DNA of 64,000 nt from Selenomonas sputigena ATCC 35185 (GCF_000208405.1 NC_015437.1:1853501-1917500), one strand, 5' to 3'; counted from the first letter of the stretch, positions 7,555 through 17,341 are shown. Numbers and translations: made by a program. The notes: generated by a model not told the origin, from the letters alone.

Positions 7555-9282
7555 TCAGATGCGATAGTCCACGCCGTCCTGTGCGAGCACGCCCTGCTGC
7601 ACACCTGCCGTGAGAGCCTGCTGCTCCTCTTCAAAGGATGCAAGCGCCTGCTGGGCGTCGCGCCCCTGGCTGCTGCCCTGGCCGCCGTGCTGTGCATAAT
7701 GCGCATCCGCGTCCTGTTGTCCATTCATCATGGAATGGTCACCAAGACCTGCGTAGACGCCAACGTTGTCCACCTTCAGTCCCTGCGCCTGCAGTTCGTG
7801 CTTGAGCTGAATCATCGAGGTTTCGATGATGGCACGCACGGAAGCATTGTCCGTATGGAACGCTGCATTGACCGCGCCGCTTGCGGCGACGGAAACCTTG
7901 AGCGTCAGTTCGCCAAGGTGCTCGGGCTTCAGACGGATGACCATCTGCGTTTCATCGGGCATGCGCAGAAGCCTTGCCTGTTCGACGATCTGCTTGGCCA
8001 CCTCGTAATCTTTCTGCGGGGCTGCGGGTGCTGTCGGCTGCGCTTCGGCAGCCTCCTGCAGTGTCGTCTGGAACGATACGGCAGGATTCATCTGAGAAGC
8101 ATGACTCGTCTCCTGACTCCCTTGCGGAGTTTGCGCAGCTTCTGTAAAAAGCCGCATAGCGTCATTCGACTTTGGCTTTGCTGCTCCCTCGAGCACTTGC
8201 GTCGTCGCAGATGGGACGACAGCATTGCTTCCTTCCGCTTTTTTATCCTGCGGCATCTGTTGCTCACCAAAGAGTTCCGCAAAATTCTCCTGCGGAGAAT
8301 CTTGGCCTTCCGCCGTGTCGGCAGAAGTGGAGGACACAATCCCTGCATCAAGCGGCGCAGCGGGAATCGAATTCCCCGCTTCATCCAACGGCAACGACAC
8401 CGCCGCTTGTCGCGCTTCTTGTGTCGTTCCCGCCACAGCGGAAATTGCCGGTTGCTGCGCCAGAGCACGCAAGAGTGAGTCAGGCAAAACCGCATCATCT
8501 TCCGTGTGCACGGTCGAGTTCATGTCTGCCTGTTGTGCGGCTTTGACCGCTCCTGAAAAGCCGTCGTCCACCGTCAACTGAAGCATCTCCATCGCCCGAT
8601 CCACCTGCTCCGACGTTGCAGTCGTCTCGGCTTGCAGCATCGGCGGCAAAATCCTGCCGGAGAGTGCTTGGAGCAACCCTTGCTCCGACTGTTCACGGCG
8701 CGGAAGCAACGAGGCAAGGCAGCTCATATCTGCCGTCTTGTTCAGCATCTGCGCCTTTGCAGCACTGTCGCTCTCATTGTGCGCGGGCATCGGCTTGCTT
8801 TCAGTCGCCGGCATCTCTTCCTGCAAAGGAAGTTTCGCCGTATCCTGCACATCATCTGCGGAAGCCATCTCAAAGGAAGACTCTTGCTGTTCCTCCTCAG
8901 CGGCAGGCAGTGTCATCAAAGCAGGAGCTTCCAATGGCATACCTGTGTCAGCAACAGCTCTCGCCAACGATCCAGATTCAACGGGCTCTGCGATTTCCAC
9001 CGCTTTTGCCATCGAATCTCCGGCCTCCGTCCGTTTCATCTGCTGCGAAGCGGCTAGAGAAGCAGCTAGAGAATCCTTTCCCAGAGTCTCCGTCGTCTCA
9101 GCAAGATTCTGCTTCAGAGTCTTGAGTTTCGCAAGCGCTCGGTCGAAGGACGGATTCTTCGCCCCGCGATCAGCGGTTGCCCCCGCCCGGCCTGCCGGGC
9201 GCACGGATTCAGCGGCATTCGCCTTCATCGTCGTGCTCGGCGCAGGTGCGGCACTCATAATGTTTGTCTGTACATTGTTCAT
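7555..9282 (-). CDS. fliK: Flagellar hook-length control protein FliK
   Basis: FliK measures hook length and switches export specificity. The 575-residue protein has a long, low-complexity Ala/Gln/Glu/Ser-rich body (about residues 1-430) and a compact C-terminal Flg_hook domain (MVIRLKPEHLGELTLKVSV, then LKHELQAQGLKVDNVGVYAG). The ATG at 9282 is preferred over a GTG nine bases upstream because that GTG lies inside the AAAGGAGG ribosome-binding site. The body is unusually long, which fits a molecular ruler but is poorly conserved. Confidence 0.9.
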   Translation of the reverse strand: MNNVQTNIMSAAPAPSTTMKANAAESVRPAGRAGATADRGAKNPSFDRALAKLKTLKQNLAETTETLGKDSLAASLAASQQMKRTEAGDSMAKAVEIAEPVESGSLARAVADTGMPLEAPALMTLPAAEEEQQESSFEMASADDVQDTAKLPLQEEMPATESKPMPAHNESDSAAKAQMLNKTADMSCLASLLPRREQSEQGLLQALSGRILPPMLQAETTATSEQVDRAMEMLQLTVDDGFSGAVKAAQQADMNSTVHTEDDAVLPDSLLRALAQQPAISAVAGTTQEARQAAVSLPLDEAGNSIPAAPLDAGIVSSTSADTAEGQDSPQENFAELFGEQQMPQDKKAEGSNAVVPSATTQVLEGAAKPKSNDAMRLFTEAAQTPQGSQETSHASQMNPAVSFQTTLQEAAEAQPTAPAAPQKDYEVAKQIVEQARLLRMPDETQMVIRLKPEHLGELTLKVSVAASGAVNAAFHTDNASVRAIIETSMIQLKHELQAQGLKVDNVGVYAGLGDHSMMNGQQDADAHYAQHGGQGSSQGRDAQQALASFEEEQQALTAGVQQGVLAQDGVDYRI

Positions 9283-9345
9283 CTTTGTCACCTCCTTTCA
9301 AAATAAGGTTCTATAGCATCAGGCAGAGCCTGCTGCTTTCCGTCT

Positions 9346-9978
9346 TCACTGTGCCGCTTCATCCGTCGGCTGACCTTCATTCGCTGCATTCTGCGGATTC
9401 TGTCCTTGACGGTCAAGCGGCGAGATGACCTTCTTCGGCACGCCCGTATACATGAGCTTCGTCAAGCGGGCCGACTGATCGGCATCCATCGCAGCGAGCG
9501 TCTTCGCCGCCTGCGATTCATCCATCTTCTGCAGAATGGCGACGGAGAGATCGTCGTCGAGATCCTTCATGACCTCGGCCGCCTGCTGCGGCTTCATCTC
9601 GTTGTAAACGCGCGCAAGCTTCGAGACACGCTTCTTTTCCTGCGCCTCGCGCTCCTTCATCTGTTTCTCGATCTCTTCTTTCGTCAGCACCTTGGGTTTC
9701 GACTGTCCCTTATCCTTATCCTTGTCTTTGTCGGGATTCAGCTTGCTGTCCGTCATCTCTTCTTTCGGCTTGCCCGACGCCTCTTCCTTCGGCGCTTCTT
9801 CCGTCTCGGGCGCCGGCTTTACGAAAAATTCCCCGATGATAGGCATATCGTATAATTTCATCTTTTCATTCATCGTACCCACATCAAAAATCTGCAGGTA
9901 CACGCCGAGCAGGAACCCTCCCACAACAAGCACGAGCAGCAATATTGCAGCGAGTGCGATCTTGACTATCTTCTTCAT
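9346..9978 (-). CDS. MotE/YlxF-like flagellar membrane protein with MgtE-N domain
   Basis: A 210-residue protein with one N-terminal membrane helix (about residues 5-28), a Lys/Glu-rich coiled-coil linker (residues 60-125, including KDKDKDKGQSK) and a C-terminal MgtE_N-type domain (YNEMKPQQAAEVMKDLDDD, then ILQKMDESQAAKTLAAMD). This architecture and position between fliJ and fliK match Bacillus YlxF; the rhizobial relative MotE is a chaperone for MotC. Its exact role here is unknown. Confidence 0.8.
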   Translation of the reverse strand: MKKIVKIALAAILLLVLVVGGFLLGVYLQIFDVGTMNEKMKLYDMPIIGEFFVKPAPETEEAPKEEASGKPKEEMTDSKLNPDKDKDKDKGQSKPKVLTKEEIEKQMKEREAQEKKRVSKLARVYNEMKPQQAAEVMKDLDDDLSVAILQKMDESQAAKTLAAMDADQSARLTKLMYTGVPKKVISPLDRQGQNPQNAANEGQPTDEAAQ

Positions 9979-10054
9979 ATCGGGCTTCGGCTCCTTTCGG
10001 GACTGCGCGGGACTTTTTCAGAGAAAAGCCCCTTTCTTCATTCCCCGCGTCTCG

Positions 10055-10675
10055 TTATTGGTACAGGTCGAGAACCTTGTTCACATAATTCTGCGTCTCT
10101 GCGTAGGGCGGCACTCCATCATAGTCCTTGACCGCCTGAGGTCCTGCATTGTAGGCAGCAATCGCCTTCTTCATATCGCCGCCGAACGTGTCGAGCATCT
10201 GCTTGAGGTAATGCGCCCCACCCTCGATGTTCTGTTTCTCGTCGTAGGGATTGACGCCGAGCGCTGCCGCCGTATCGGGCATCAGCTGCATGACACCGAC
10301 AGCGCCGGCATCCGAAACCTCGCTCTGATTGCCGCTCGACTCCGCTTCTGCAACAGCGGCGACAAGACGTGAGTCAAGGCCGTACTTCGCAGCTGCTTCC
10401 CGAATGAATCGTGTCGTCTCATTTGATGCACCGGAAAGATCCACAGCTGCCCCTGCCGACGTCGTCCGCGCGGCATCTGTATCCGCCTTCGCTGCCGTCG
10501 ACGCCTTCGCCGTTCCTACGATCTGCTGCGGCGCTGCAGCATCATTCTTCTTGAGTTCAGCATTCAAGGCTCGTTGAAAGCCGACCGCCGTGCCGGGCAC
10601 AGGGCCTTCAATGCCGAACCTCCTCTGAATTTCCGATATTCTCGCCTGTATTGCCTCAACGCCCGAGAGTTCCAT
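10055..10675 (-). CDS. Flagellar-operon lytic transglycosylase (SLT domain)
   Basis: The C-terminal half (about residues 95-206) is a complete SLT domain. It has catalytic Glu in AEAESSGNQSEVSDAGAVG, then VMQLMPDTAAALGVNPYDE, the AAYNAGPQAV motif and a final YVNKVLDLY. Such enzymes cut peptidoglycan to let the rod or hook pass the wall. No signal peptide is evident; the N-terminus may act as an export or targeting region, as in other flagellum-linked SLT proteins. The ATG at 10675 is preferred over 10684, which is only one base from the AAGGAG site. Confidence 0.88.
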   Translation of the reverse strand: MELSGVEAIQARISEIQRRFGIEGPVPGTAVGFQRALNAELKKNDAAAPQQIVGTAKASTAAKADTDAARTTSAGAAVDLSGASNETTRFIREAAAKYGLDSRLVAAVAEAESSGNQSEVSDAGAVGVMQLMPDTAAALGVNPYDEKQNIEGGAHYLKQMLDTFGGDMKKAIAAYNAGPQAVKDYDGVPPYAETQNYVNKVLDLYQ

Positions 10676-10694
10676 CGCGTCCATTCTCCTTATC

Positions 10695-11147
10695 TTACAT
10701 GTTTATGCCCCGCATGTAGAGCTGCAAGCCAATCTCATCCAAAAGTTTCTGCTCTTCTAAAAGCGCCTCGTCCTTATATTGTTGAAGTCGCTTCGCCTTG
10801 AGCTGCTCGATGCTCTTGAGCTTGTTCATGAGCTGCAGGAGCACCTTGAGCCTCTTCTGACGCTCCGCGCGGCTTCGGAGAATCTGCTCCTGCTGGCTTT
10901 CAATCTGCCCCCTCTTCCATTCAAAGAAGCTGTTAAACGTCAGAAGACGTCCGAGGGAGATCGTATGCCCATCCGTCAGTCGGTCATAATCTTTTCTGCC
11001 CTGCTGCATTTCAGCCAGAAGCTCGCCGAGCTTCTCCTTGTCCGCTTCAAGCTTTCTCGATGCCTCAGCGAACCGCACCTCCGCCTCTTCCTTCTTCGAG
11101 CGTGTGACCTTCAGCAGAGTTTCCAGTTTGAAGCGAAACCTCTTCAT
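10695..11147 (-). CDS. fliJ: Flagellar export chaperone FliJ
   Basis: A 150-residue, almost entirely coiled-coil protein rich in Lys, Glu, Gln and Leu, beginning MKRFRFKLETLLKVTRSKKE, the usual FliJ N-terminus. FliJ links the FliI ATPase to FlhA in the export apparatus. The ATG at 11147 lies 8 bases after an AGGAG site, so it is preferred over a GTG three codons upstream. It follows fliI by 15 bases. Confidence 0.92.
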   Translation of the reverse strand: MKRFRFKLETLLKVTRSKKEEAEVRFAEASRKLEADKEKLGELLAEMQQGRKDYDRLTDGHTISLGRLLTFNSFFEWKRGQIESQQEQILRSRAERQKRLKVLLQLMNKLKSIEQLKAKRLQQYKDEALLEEQKLLDEIGLQLYMRGINM

Positions 11148-11162
11148 CGGGCGCACTCCTCA

Positions 11163-12590
11163 TCATATCGACTCCAGCGTCTTTTCCGTTTCTTCATAGG
11201 AACTCTGCTCGAATACGCCCTGGCGCAGGAAATCATTGATCGCGTCGATCTTCGCGACCGCCGTATCGATCTTCTGACTCGATCCCTTGACATAGGCGCC
11301 GATGTGAATGAGATCCTCGGCTTCCTTATAGACCGCCATCAAAGCGCGCAAGTTCTGCGATGCCTTGAGGTGTGCCTCATCGACGACCTCGTTCATGACG
11401 CGCGAGACGCTCGCGAGCACGTCGATGGCAGGGAAGTGGTTCTGTGCGGCAATGGCGCGCGACAGGACGATGTGACCATCGAGGATGCTTCGCACGGCGT
11501 CGGCGATCGGCTCGTTCATGTCGTCGCCATCGACAAGCACCGTGTAGATGCCCGTGATCGATCCCTTGCGGCTCGTCCCTGCACGCTCCAAAAGGCGCGG
11601 CAGCAGCGCGAAGACGGACGGCGTATAGCCGCGCGTTGCGGGCGGCTCGCCGATCGTCAGGCCGACCTCGCGCTGCGCCATCGCAAAGCGCGTGACGGAA
11701 TCCATCATGAGCACGACACGCTTCCCCTGGTCGCGGAAGTACTCGGCGATGGCAGTCGCCGTCATCGCGCCCTTGATGCGCACGAGCGCCGGCTTGTCCG
11801 ACGTAGCGACAACGACGACGGAGCGCTTCAAGCCCTCCTCGCCGAGGTCGCGCTCAATGAATTCCTTGACCTCGCGCCCACGCTCGCCGACGAGTGCGAT
11901 GACGCTGATGTCGGCTTCCGTGTTGCGCGCAATCATGGAAAGGAGCGTCGATTTTCCCACGCCCGAACCCGCCATGATGCCGATGCGCTGCCCATCGCCG
12001 AGGGTGATAAGCCCGTCGATGGCACGCACGCCGACGTAGAGCGAATCCCGTATGCGCGGCCGTTCGAGCGGCGACGGCGGATCGGCCTGCAGCGGATACT
12101 CGTGCTTGCAGAGGAGCGGCCCCTTGCCGTCGATTGGCTCGCCGAGACCGTCGAGGACACGCCCCAGAAGCTCCGGACCGACTTGCACCTGCAGCGTCTT
12201 CTGCGCCGAAACGACCTCACAGCCAGGGCCGATTCCCTGCATCTCGCCAATGGGCATCAAGAGCACATGACCGTCGCGAAAGCCCACGACTTCTGCCGGT
12301 ATCGGCTCGACATGCGGGAAGCGCGACTTCACATAGCAAAGCTCGCCCATGCTCACGTTTGGCCCTGCAGACTCAATGACGAGTCCGATGACCTGCACGA
12401 TCTTGCCGCTCATCTTGATCGACTCGCAGGCATCGGCGGCATCGAGAAACTTCTGCACGTTGATGCGCAGATGTCCATCGCCCGTCAGGACGGCGTCGCC
12501 GCCGTCGTCAAAGACATCGGGCTGCGCCTCGTCCTCCCATGATGAAGTTTCCCATTCAGAAGCCGCGCAGGCTTCCTGCAAGTCATTCAT
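11163..12590 (-). CDS. fliI: Flagellum-specific export ATPase FliI
   Basis: FliI is the F1-beta-like ATPase of the flagellar type III export apparatus. The 475-residue protein has a Walker A loop (GIMAGSGVGKSTLL, about residue 207), Walker B region (VVLMMDSVTRFAMAQREVGL) and the family signature ATRGYTPSVFALLPRLLER. The first 40 residues form a slightly long acidic extension. Its ATG overlaps the fliH stop (ATGA), giving translational coupling with its regulator. Confidence 0.96.
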   Translation of the reverse strand: MNDLQEACAASEWETSSWEDEAQPDVFDDGGDAVLTGDGHLRINVQKFLDAADACESIKMSGKIVQVIGLVIESAGPNVSMGELCYVKSRFPHVEPIPAEVVGFRDGHVLLMPIGEMQGIGPGCEVVSAQKTLQVQVGPELLGRVLDGLGEPIDGKGPLLCKHEYPLQADPPSPLERPRIRDSLYVGVRAIDGLITLGDGQRIGIMAGSGVGKSTLLSMIARNTEADISVIALVGERGREVKEFIERDLGEEGLKRSVVVVATSDKPALVRIKGAMTATAIAEYFRDQGKRVVLMMDSVTRFAMAQREVGLTIGEPPATRGYTPSVFALLPRLLERAGTSRKGSITGIYTVLVDGDDMNEPIADAVRSILDGHIVLSRAIAAQNHFPAIDVLASVSRVMNEVVDEAHLKASQNLRALMAVYKEAEDLIHIGAYVKGSSQKIDTAVAKIDAINDFLRQGVFEQSSYEETEKTLESI

Positions 12591-13378
12591 AGACACACTT
12601 CCCGTATCGCTTTCTTCACCAATTCAATCTGCGTCGCAAGACGCGCGTCGACATTGCCGTTCGGCGTTTCAAGCACGCAGTCTCCCGGCTGAAGCCCCGC
12701 ATCCGATTTGACGAGAAGCACCGCCTGTCCTTCGAGCATGTGCTGGAACTCCGACTGCGCCATGAGAACGAACTCGTAGGCGTCGGGCGCAACGTAGATG
12801 ATGACTTCCGCCTGATCGCGCACCTTCATCAGGGCTTTGCGCACGAGGGGCAGGACGATTTGCGGCGCATCGATGAAATGCTGCGGCAGGATCTGCTCGA
12901 TGACGTGCATCGCTATGCTCGTGATATCCTCCTCTGCCATCTGCAGATAGGTCTTACGAGCTTCAAGCGCCGCGCTCATCAAGGCACCCGCCTTGTCGTT
13001 CGCCGCCGCGAGAATGCCTTCGCAGTCCTCAGCGGCTTTCTTCATACCATCCTTGTGCCCCTCTTGGAAGCCCGCCTCTCTGCCTGCTTCACGCGCCTCT
13101 TCCTTGATTTCCTCGGCAAGACTGCGTGCATCCGCCTCGCTGCGCTCACTCGCATACTCGGCGTCCTGCACCATGATCGCACATTTCTCGCGCGTCTCTT
13201 CCAGCAGATTTTCAGCCTTGCTTTCCTTTTCTTTTACATATTCCAGCCGCTCGGCAAGCGATTCCTCCGTGACGCCCTCAAGCTCCTTGGGAAGCACCTT
13301 GGGCTTCGGCGGCGGAGGCGGCGGCTCGACGACGCAGGCTTCTTCCTGCCACAGTGCAGTTCTGATTATCCTAGACAA
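12587..13378 (-). CDS. fliH: Flagellar assembly protein FliH
   Basis: FliH binds and restrains FliI. The 263 residues show a Pro-rich segment near residue 20 (EPPPPPPKPKV), a long coiled coil, the GxxxG-type repeat AREAGREAGFQEGHKDG (about residues 115-131) and a C-terminal FliI-binding domain (IEQILPQHFIDAPQIVLPLV). The start appears to be TTG at 13376-13378, overlapping the fliG stop; no ATG or GTG in frame gives a full N-terminus, so it probably depends on translational coupling. Confidence 0.9.
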   Translation of the reverse strand: MSRIIRTALWQEEACVVEPPPPPPKPKVLPKELEGVTEESLAERLEYVKEKESKAENLLEETREKCAIMVQDAEYASERSEADARSLAEEIKEEAREAGREAGFQEGHKDGMKKAAEDCEGILAAANDKAGALMSAALEARKTYLQMAEEDITSIAMHVIEQILPQHFIDAPQIVLPLVRKALMKVRDQAEVIIYVAPDAYEFVLMAQSEFQHMLEGQAVLLVKSDAGLQPGDCVLETPNGNVDARLATQIELVKKAIREVCL

Positions 13379-14387
13379 TCATCTCGTCACCCTTTCCGCG
13401 TGCAACGACGATCTCGCCCTTGTCTTCCAAGCTGCGGATGACGTTGACGACCTTCTGCTGCGCCTCTTCGACGTCGCGGATCTTAACCGGCCCCATGAAC
13501 TCGATCTCTTCACGCAGCATGTCTGCTGCACGCTTCGACATGTTCTTGTAGAGCTTGTCGGCAACTTCCTTCGGCGTAGCCTTGAGGGCGAGCGACAAAT
13601 CCTTCGTATCGACCTCTCGGAGCACCATCTGCAGGGAGCGGTCGTCGAGCATGACGATGTCCTCGAAAACGAACATGAGACGCTTGATCTCTTCCGTAAG
13701 CTCGGGGTTGTCGACTTCGAGCGTTTCCGTAATCGTCTTTTCCGTCGTGCGGTCGACGCGGTTCAAGATCTCGACGACAGCCTTTACGCCGCCCGCCGAA
13801 GTGAAGTCCTGTGTGACGAGCGAGGACAATTTGCGCTCCAAGACCTTCTCCACCTCTCGTATGATGTCCGGCGACGTGCGATCCATCGTCGCGATGCGCT
13901 TCGTGACCTCCGCCTGCTTGTCGGGCGGCAACGATCCCATGAGAATCGCCGCCTGATCGGGATCGAGGTAAGCCATGATCAGAGCGATCGTCTGCGGATG
14001 CTCGTTCTGGATGAAATTCATGAGCTGGCTCGGATCAGTCTTATGCAGGAAGTCGAAAGGACGTGCCTGCAGACTTGCCGTCAGACGATTAAGGATAAGC
14101 TTCGCCTTCTCCGCGCCAAGAGCCTTCTCCAAGATATTCTGTGCATACTCAAGGCCACCGGCCGACAAGTAGCTCTTTGCCATGAGCATCTGGTAGAACT
14201 CACTGATGACCGCTTTTTTCTGGTCGGCCGGTATCTTCTTCTGATTTGCGATCTGAAGCGTTACGGACTCGATCTCTTCCTCATTCATATGTTGGAAGAG
14301 AAGCGCTGAGCTCTCGGCGCCGAGCGCGATGAAGAGAACTGCTGCCTTCTGTCGCCCCGTCAGGGGCGGATTCTTCTGTTCCGCCAT
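13371..14387 (-). CDS. fliG: Flagellar motor switch protein FliG
   Basis: FliG joins the MS ring to the C ring and transmits torque. The 338-residue protein has the N-terminal FliF-binding domain (LTGRQKAAVLFIALGAE), the middle EHPQTIALIMAYLDPDQAA motif and the C-terminal torque helix with charged residues (FVFEDIVMLDDRSLQMVLRE). The ATG at 14387 lies one base after the fliF stop and gives the normal length; more upstream in-frame starts fall inside fliF. Confidence 0.96.
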   Translation of the reverse strand: MAEQKNPPLTGRQKAAVLFIALGAESSALLFQHMNEEEIESVTLQIANQKKIPADQKKAVISEFYQMLMAKSYLSAGGLEYAQNILEKALGAEKAKLILNRLTASLQARPFDFLHKTDPSQLMNFIQNEHPQTIALIMAYLDPDQAAILMGSLPPDKQAEVTKRIATMDRTSPDIIREVEKVLERKLSSLVTQDFTSAGGVKAVVEILNRVDRTTEKTITETLEVDNPELTEEIKRLMFVFEDIVMLDDRSLQMVLREVDTKDLSLALKATPKEVADKLYKNMSKRAADMLREEIEFMGPVKIRDVEEAQQKVVNVIRSLEDKGEIVVARGKGDEMIV

Positions 14388-14388
14388 A

Positions 14389-15978
14389 TCAATCATCCCC
14401 CGCAAGCCACTGCTTGACCAGCATAGCCGCATCTTCCGGCGTATGCATGATCATCTCTTCGATCGCCTGCATCTCGGTCAGCTGGCGCTGCTCTTCTTCC
14501 GTAAGCTCTTCCTCCGTGACCTCGCCCGCTTCAATCTGCGCGGCGCGTTCCTCGGCCAGACGCTGTCTCTCGAGCTCTTCCTGGCGACGCTGTTCTTCGA
14601 TAGCTTCCTGCTCCAGACGCTTCTTGCGGCGATACATGAGGATGCTGCCGACAATCAGCGCAATGACGAGAAGGAAAGCAGCGAGCTGCAGGTAGAACTC
14701 GCGGTCAAGCCGGTCACGCTCCGCTTGCTCATCGGCGAGCTTCTTGTCGCGCGCCTCGGTGCTGAACGGCAGAGGCTCAACGGAGACCGTATCGCCGCGA
14801 TCGGGATTGATGCCCGCGGCGGAGCGCACGGAGCGCAGAATGCTCTCCTGCTGCGCCTGCGTCACATCATCATTGACGAGGACGGCGACAGTCAGGCGGC
14901 GAATCGAGCCGGGCGAAGCGACAACCTTGCGTTTCTCCTCGTTGACCTCGTAATTCGTCGTATTTTCCTTGCGCTCATACTGCGCCTGTGAGTTGTTATT
15001 CTGTTCGACGTAGCCCGGAACATTGGACTGCGTGCCGGCAGGGCCGCCGGGCTGCGTCGACGTGCCGGCATAGCTTTCGCTCGTCGTCTGCTGACTGCGC
15101 ACGATGCCCGACTCATCGACGACCGGCGTATAGATCTGCGAATCCGTCATCTTCTGGTCGAAGTCAAGCTCAACGCTGATGCGCACGAACGACTTTCCTT
15201 CGCCAAGCGATGCGTCGAGCAGGCTCTGGACGTTCTTCTGCAGATTGTCCTGAACCTTCTTCGTCATCTCCATCTGCGTCAGCGTCTTCTGGCCTACGCC
15301 GTCGTCGCCGTTCTCATCGGGGTCGTTCAAAATCTTGCCCGACTCATCGACGATCGTGATGTTTTCGGGCGTCAATCCCTGCACGCTGTGCGCGGCGAGA
15401 TTCACAATGCCCTTGACCTCTTTCTTGGACAACTGCATGTTCGCCTTGAGCTTCAGCATAATGGACGCCGTCGCCGGCTTCTCATTCTTCTTGTAAAGGC
15501 TGTCCTCTGGCAGGACGATGTGCACGCGCGCCTTCTCGACCGCGTCAATCTGCTCGATCGTGCGTGTAAGCTCACCCTGCAACGCCTGCAGATAGTTGAC
15601 CTTGTTCTGGAACTCCGTTACGCCGAGCTTGCTGTCATCAAAAAGCTCGAAACCCTTGTTGCCTCTGGGCAGACCCTCAGCAGCCAAATCAAGGCGCGTA
15701 CTGTCGACGCTCTTCGCAGGAACGAGGATCGTCGTACCCTGTCCGCCTTCCTGTATCTCGTAATTCACCTTGTTCTCTTTGAGCTTCGCCGCGACTTCAC
15801 CGGCATCCTTCGCTTCCATATTCGTGAACAAGGGCACCATGTCCGGCTTGCCGCCGTAGATGATGCTGCCGGCAACAATGGCAATGAATACGAGAGCCGC
15901 GGCGCCGATGATCATATATCGCTGCCGCTTGCTGTAATTATTCCAGAGCTCCAGATAGCGCTCTTTCCACTCTGCCAT
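14389..15978 (-). CDS. fliF: Flagellar MS-ring protein FliF
   Basis: FliF forms the MS ring in the inner membrane. The 529 residues contain an N-terminal membrane helix (about residues 22-42, MIIGAAALVFIAIVAGSIIY), a YscJ/FliF ring-building domain (EVAAKLKENKVNYEIQEGG), a periplasmic region with a Gly/Gln/Asn-rich loop, a second membrane helix (about 436-456, QLAAFLLVIALIVGSILMY) and a charged C-terminal tail for FliG. Size and topology are normal. Confidence 0.96.
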   Translation of the reverse strand: MAEWKERYLELWNNYSKRQRYMIIGAAALVFIAIVAGSIIYGGKPDMVPLFTNMEAKDAGEVAAKLKENKVNYEIQEGGQGTTILVPAKSVDSTRLDLAAEGLPRGNKGFELFDDSKLGVTEFQNKVNYLQALQGELTRTIEQIDAVEKARVHIVLPEDSLYKKNEKPATASIMLKLKANMQLSKKEVKGIVNLAAHSVQGLTPENITIVDESGKILNDPDENGDDGVGQKTLTQMEMTKKVQDNLQKNVQSLLDASLGEGKSFVRISVELDFDQKMTDSQIYTPVVDESGIVRSQQTTSESYAGTSTQPGGPAGTQSNVPGYVEQNNNSQAQYERKENTTNYEVNEEKRKVVASPGSIRRLTVAVLVNDDVTQAQQESILRSVRSAAGINPDRGDTVSVEPLPFSTEARDKKLADEQAERDRLDREFYLQLAAFLLVIALIVGSILMYRRKKRLEQEAIEEQRRQEELERQRLAEERAAQIEAGEVTEEELTEEEQRQLTEMQAIEEMIMHTPEDAAMLVKQWLAGDD

Positions 15979-16051
15979 TTCCTCAATCCCTTCGCCTCAA
16001 TATGCTTGCCGAAGCCCTGCCCGGCTTTGGCTGATCGTTCCCGCCCAAGGC

Positions 16052-16351
16052 TTAGACCTGCATGCGCATGATTTCCTGATAGGCCTCGACCGCACGGTTC
16101 CGCACCTGCATCGTGAGCTGCGTGGCAATGCCCGCCTTCTCACTCGCGATGACGACCTCGGACACATCCGTAATGCGTCCTGCCGCAAGCTCCATATTGA
16201 GTCGTTCGGATTCCTTGATCAACCCGTTGACCTCGCCAAGGGAATCCGTAAGAAACTCATGAAAAGGCTTCACTTCCCTCTGCTCGGTTTCCCCCAGATG
16301 ACTTTGGCCGGTCATCTGCACCGGCGTCATTTGCAGCGCTTCCACCTGCAT
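16052..16351 (-). CDS. fliE: Flagellar hook-basal body complex protein FliE
   Basis: FliE is the small adaptor between the MS ring and the rod. The 99 residues match the family core: FHEFLTDSLGEVNGLIKESE and the C-terminal GIATQLTMQVRNRAVEAYQE-type helix ending IMRMQV. It lies between flgC and fliF, as in nearly all Firmicute flagellar operons. Confidence 0.93.
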   Translation of the reverse strand: MQVEALQMTPVQMTGQSHLGETEQREVKPFHEFLTDSLGEVNGLIKESERLNMELAAGRITDVSEVVIASEKAGIATQLTMQVRNRAVEAYQEIMRMQV

Positions 16352-16410
16352 GTTCTTTCCACCTCAATCCGTAACTGCTGACTGACCGCACGCGCCGTGC
16401 AGCCTTTTCT

Positions 16411-16854
16411 TTACTTGCCGATATTGAGCGCATTCTGCGCCATGCCCTTGGCGGCATTGATCGCCGTCACATTCGCCTCGTAAGCGCGTGAAGCCGTGAT
16501 CATGTCCACCATCTCCTGCACAATATTGATATTCGGGCGCTCGACATAGCCATCCGCATTCGCATCGGGATGGCCGGGATCGTAAACCAGCGGCCCCTGT
16601 GACCGATCTTCTTCAATCTTCATGGCACGCACGCCGTTGCCCGCCTGATTGTCGAGTTTCTGACGCAAAGTGGAAGCGAAGTCCTCCTTGCCCCTCTCGC
16701 GCGGCTGAAAAACAACGTAGCGCCTGTGATACGGACCACCCTCAACCGAACGCGTCGTATTCGCATTCGCGATATTGTTTGAAATCACGTCCATGCGCAG
16801 ACGCTCCGCCGTGAGTCCGGAAGCGGAAGCATCGATTCCTCCAAACATGCTCAT
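16411..16854 (-). CDS. flgC: Flagellar basal-body rod protein FlgC
   Basis: A proximal rod subunit of 147 residues. The N-terminal rod signature (LRMDVISNNIANANTTRS) and the C-terminal half (NINIVQEMVDMITASRAYEA, then NAAKGMAQNALNIGK) are complete. A GGAGAG ribosome-binding site lies seven bases before the ATG. It lies directly downstream of flgB. Confidence 0.95.
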   Translation of the reverse strand: MSMFGGIDASASGLTAERLRMDVISNNIANANTTRSVEGGPYHRRYVVFQPRERGKEDFASTLRQKLDNQAGNGVRAMKIEEDRSQGPLVYDPGHPDANADGYVERPNINIVQEMVDMITASRAYEANVTAINAAKGMAQNALNIGK

Positions 16855-16912
16855 TTTTCTACTCTCCTTGCTCCTTGCATCATCCGAAAACCTGCATCAC
16901 GCGTCCGACCGA

Positions 16913-17341
16913 TCACTGTCCGTTAATGACGCTTCTCATTTGAGAGAATCCGGCTCCGACCTGCCTGGCCAAAGCATTGAAATACAGGCTGTTCTTGGCC
17001 AGAGACGCCATCTCGACATCAATGTCCACGTTGTTGTTGTCGTAGCGCATGGAAGACGACTTGTCCAGTTCGATCTTCGCCAAAGCCCTGCCCCGGAAAG
17101 AGATGGGCATGTGGCGATCATGCGTGCGCACGATCTTGAGACCGCCCTCAGCATCGAGGTCAAGCTCCTTCGCGAGAAGATCCTCAAATACGACATTGCT
17201 CTTCTTGAAATTCGGCGTGTTGACATTGGCGATGTTGTGGCTGATGACCTCCTGTCGAAGGTTCGCTGCCCCCATACCGCGCTGCATGACGTCGAGCGCC
17301 CTGTTGCCTACGATTTGCTCCAGCATTGCGGTGTTCCACAT
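16913..17341 (-). CDS. flgB: Flagellar basal-body rod protein FlgB
   Basis: The first gene of the flagellar operon encodes a 142-residue proximal rod subunit. It has the rod signature QEVISHNIANVNTPNFKKS and a C-terminal VDIDVEMASLAKNSLYFNAL segment typical of FlgB. The 312-base gap to codY should hold the operon promoter; the only candidate seen is a TAGAAT -10-like hexamer without a good -35. Confidence 0.94.
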   Translation of the reverse strand: MWNTAMLEQIVGNRALDVMQRGMGAANLRQEVISHNIANVNTPNFKKSNVVFEDLLAKELDLDAEGGLKIVRTHDRHMPISFRGRALAKIELDKSSSMRYDNNNVDIDVEMASLAKNSLYFNALARQVGAGFSQMRSVINGQ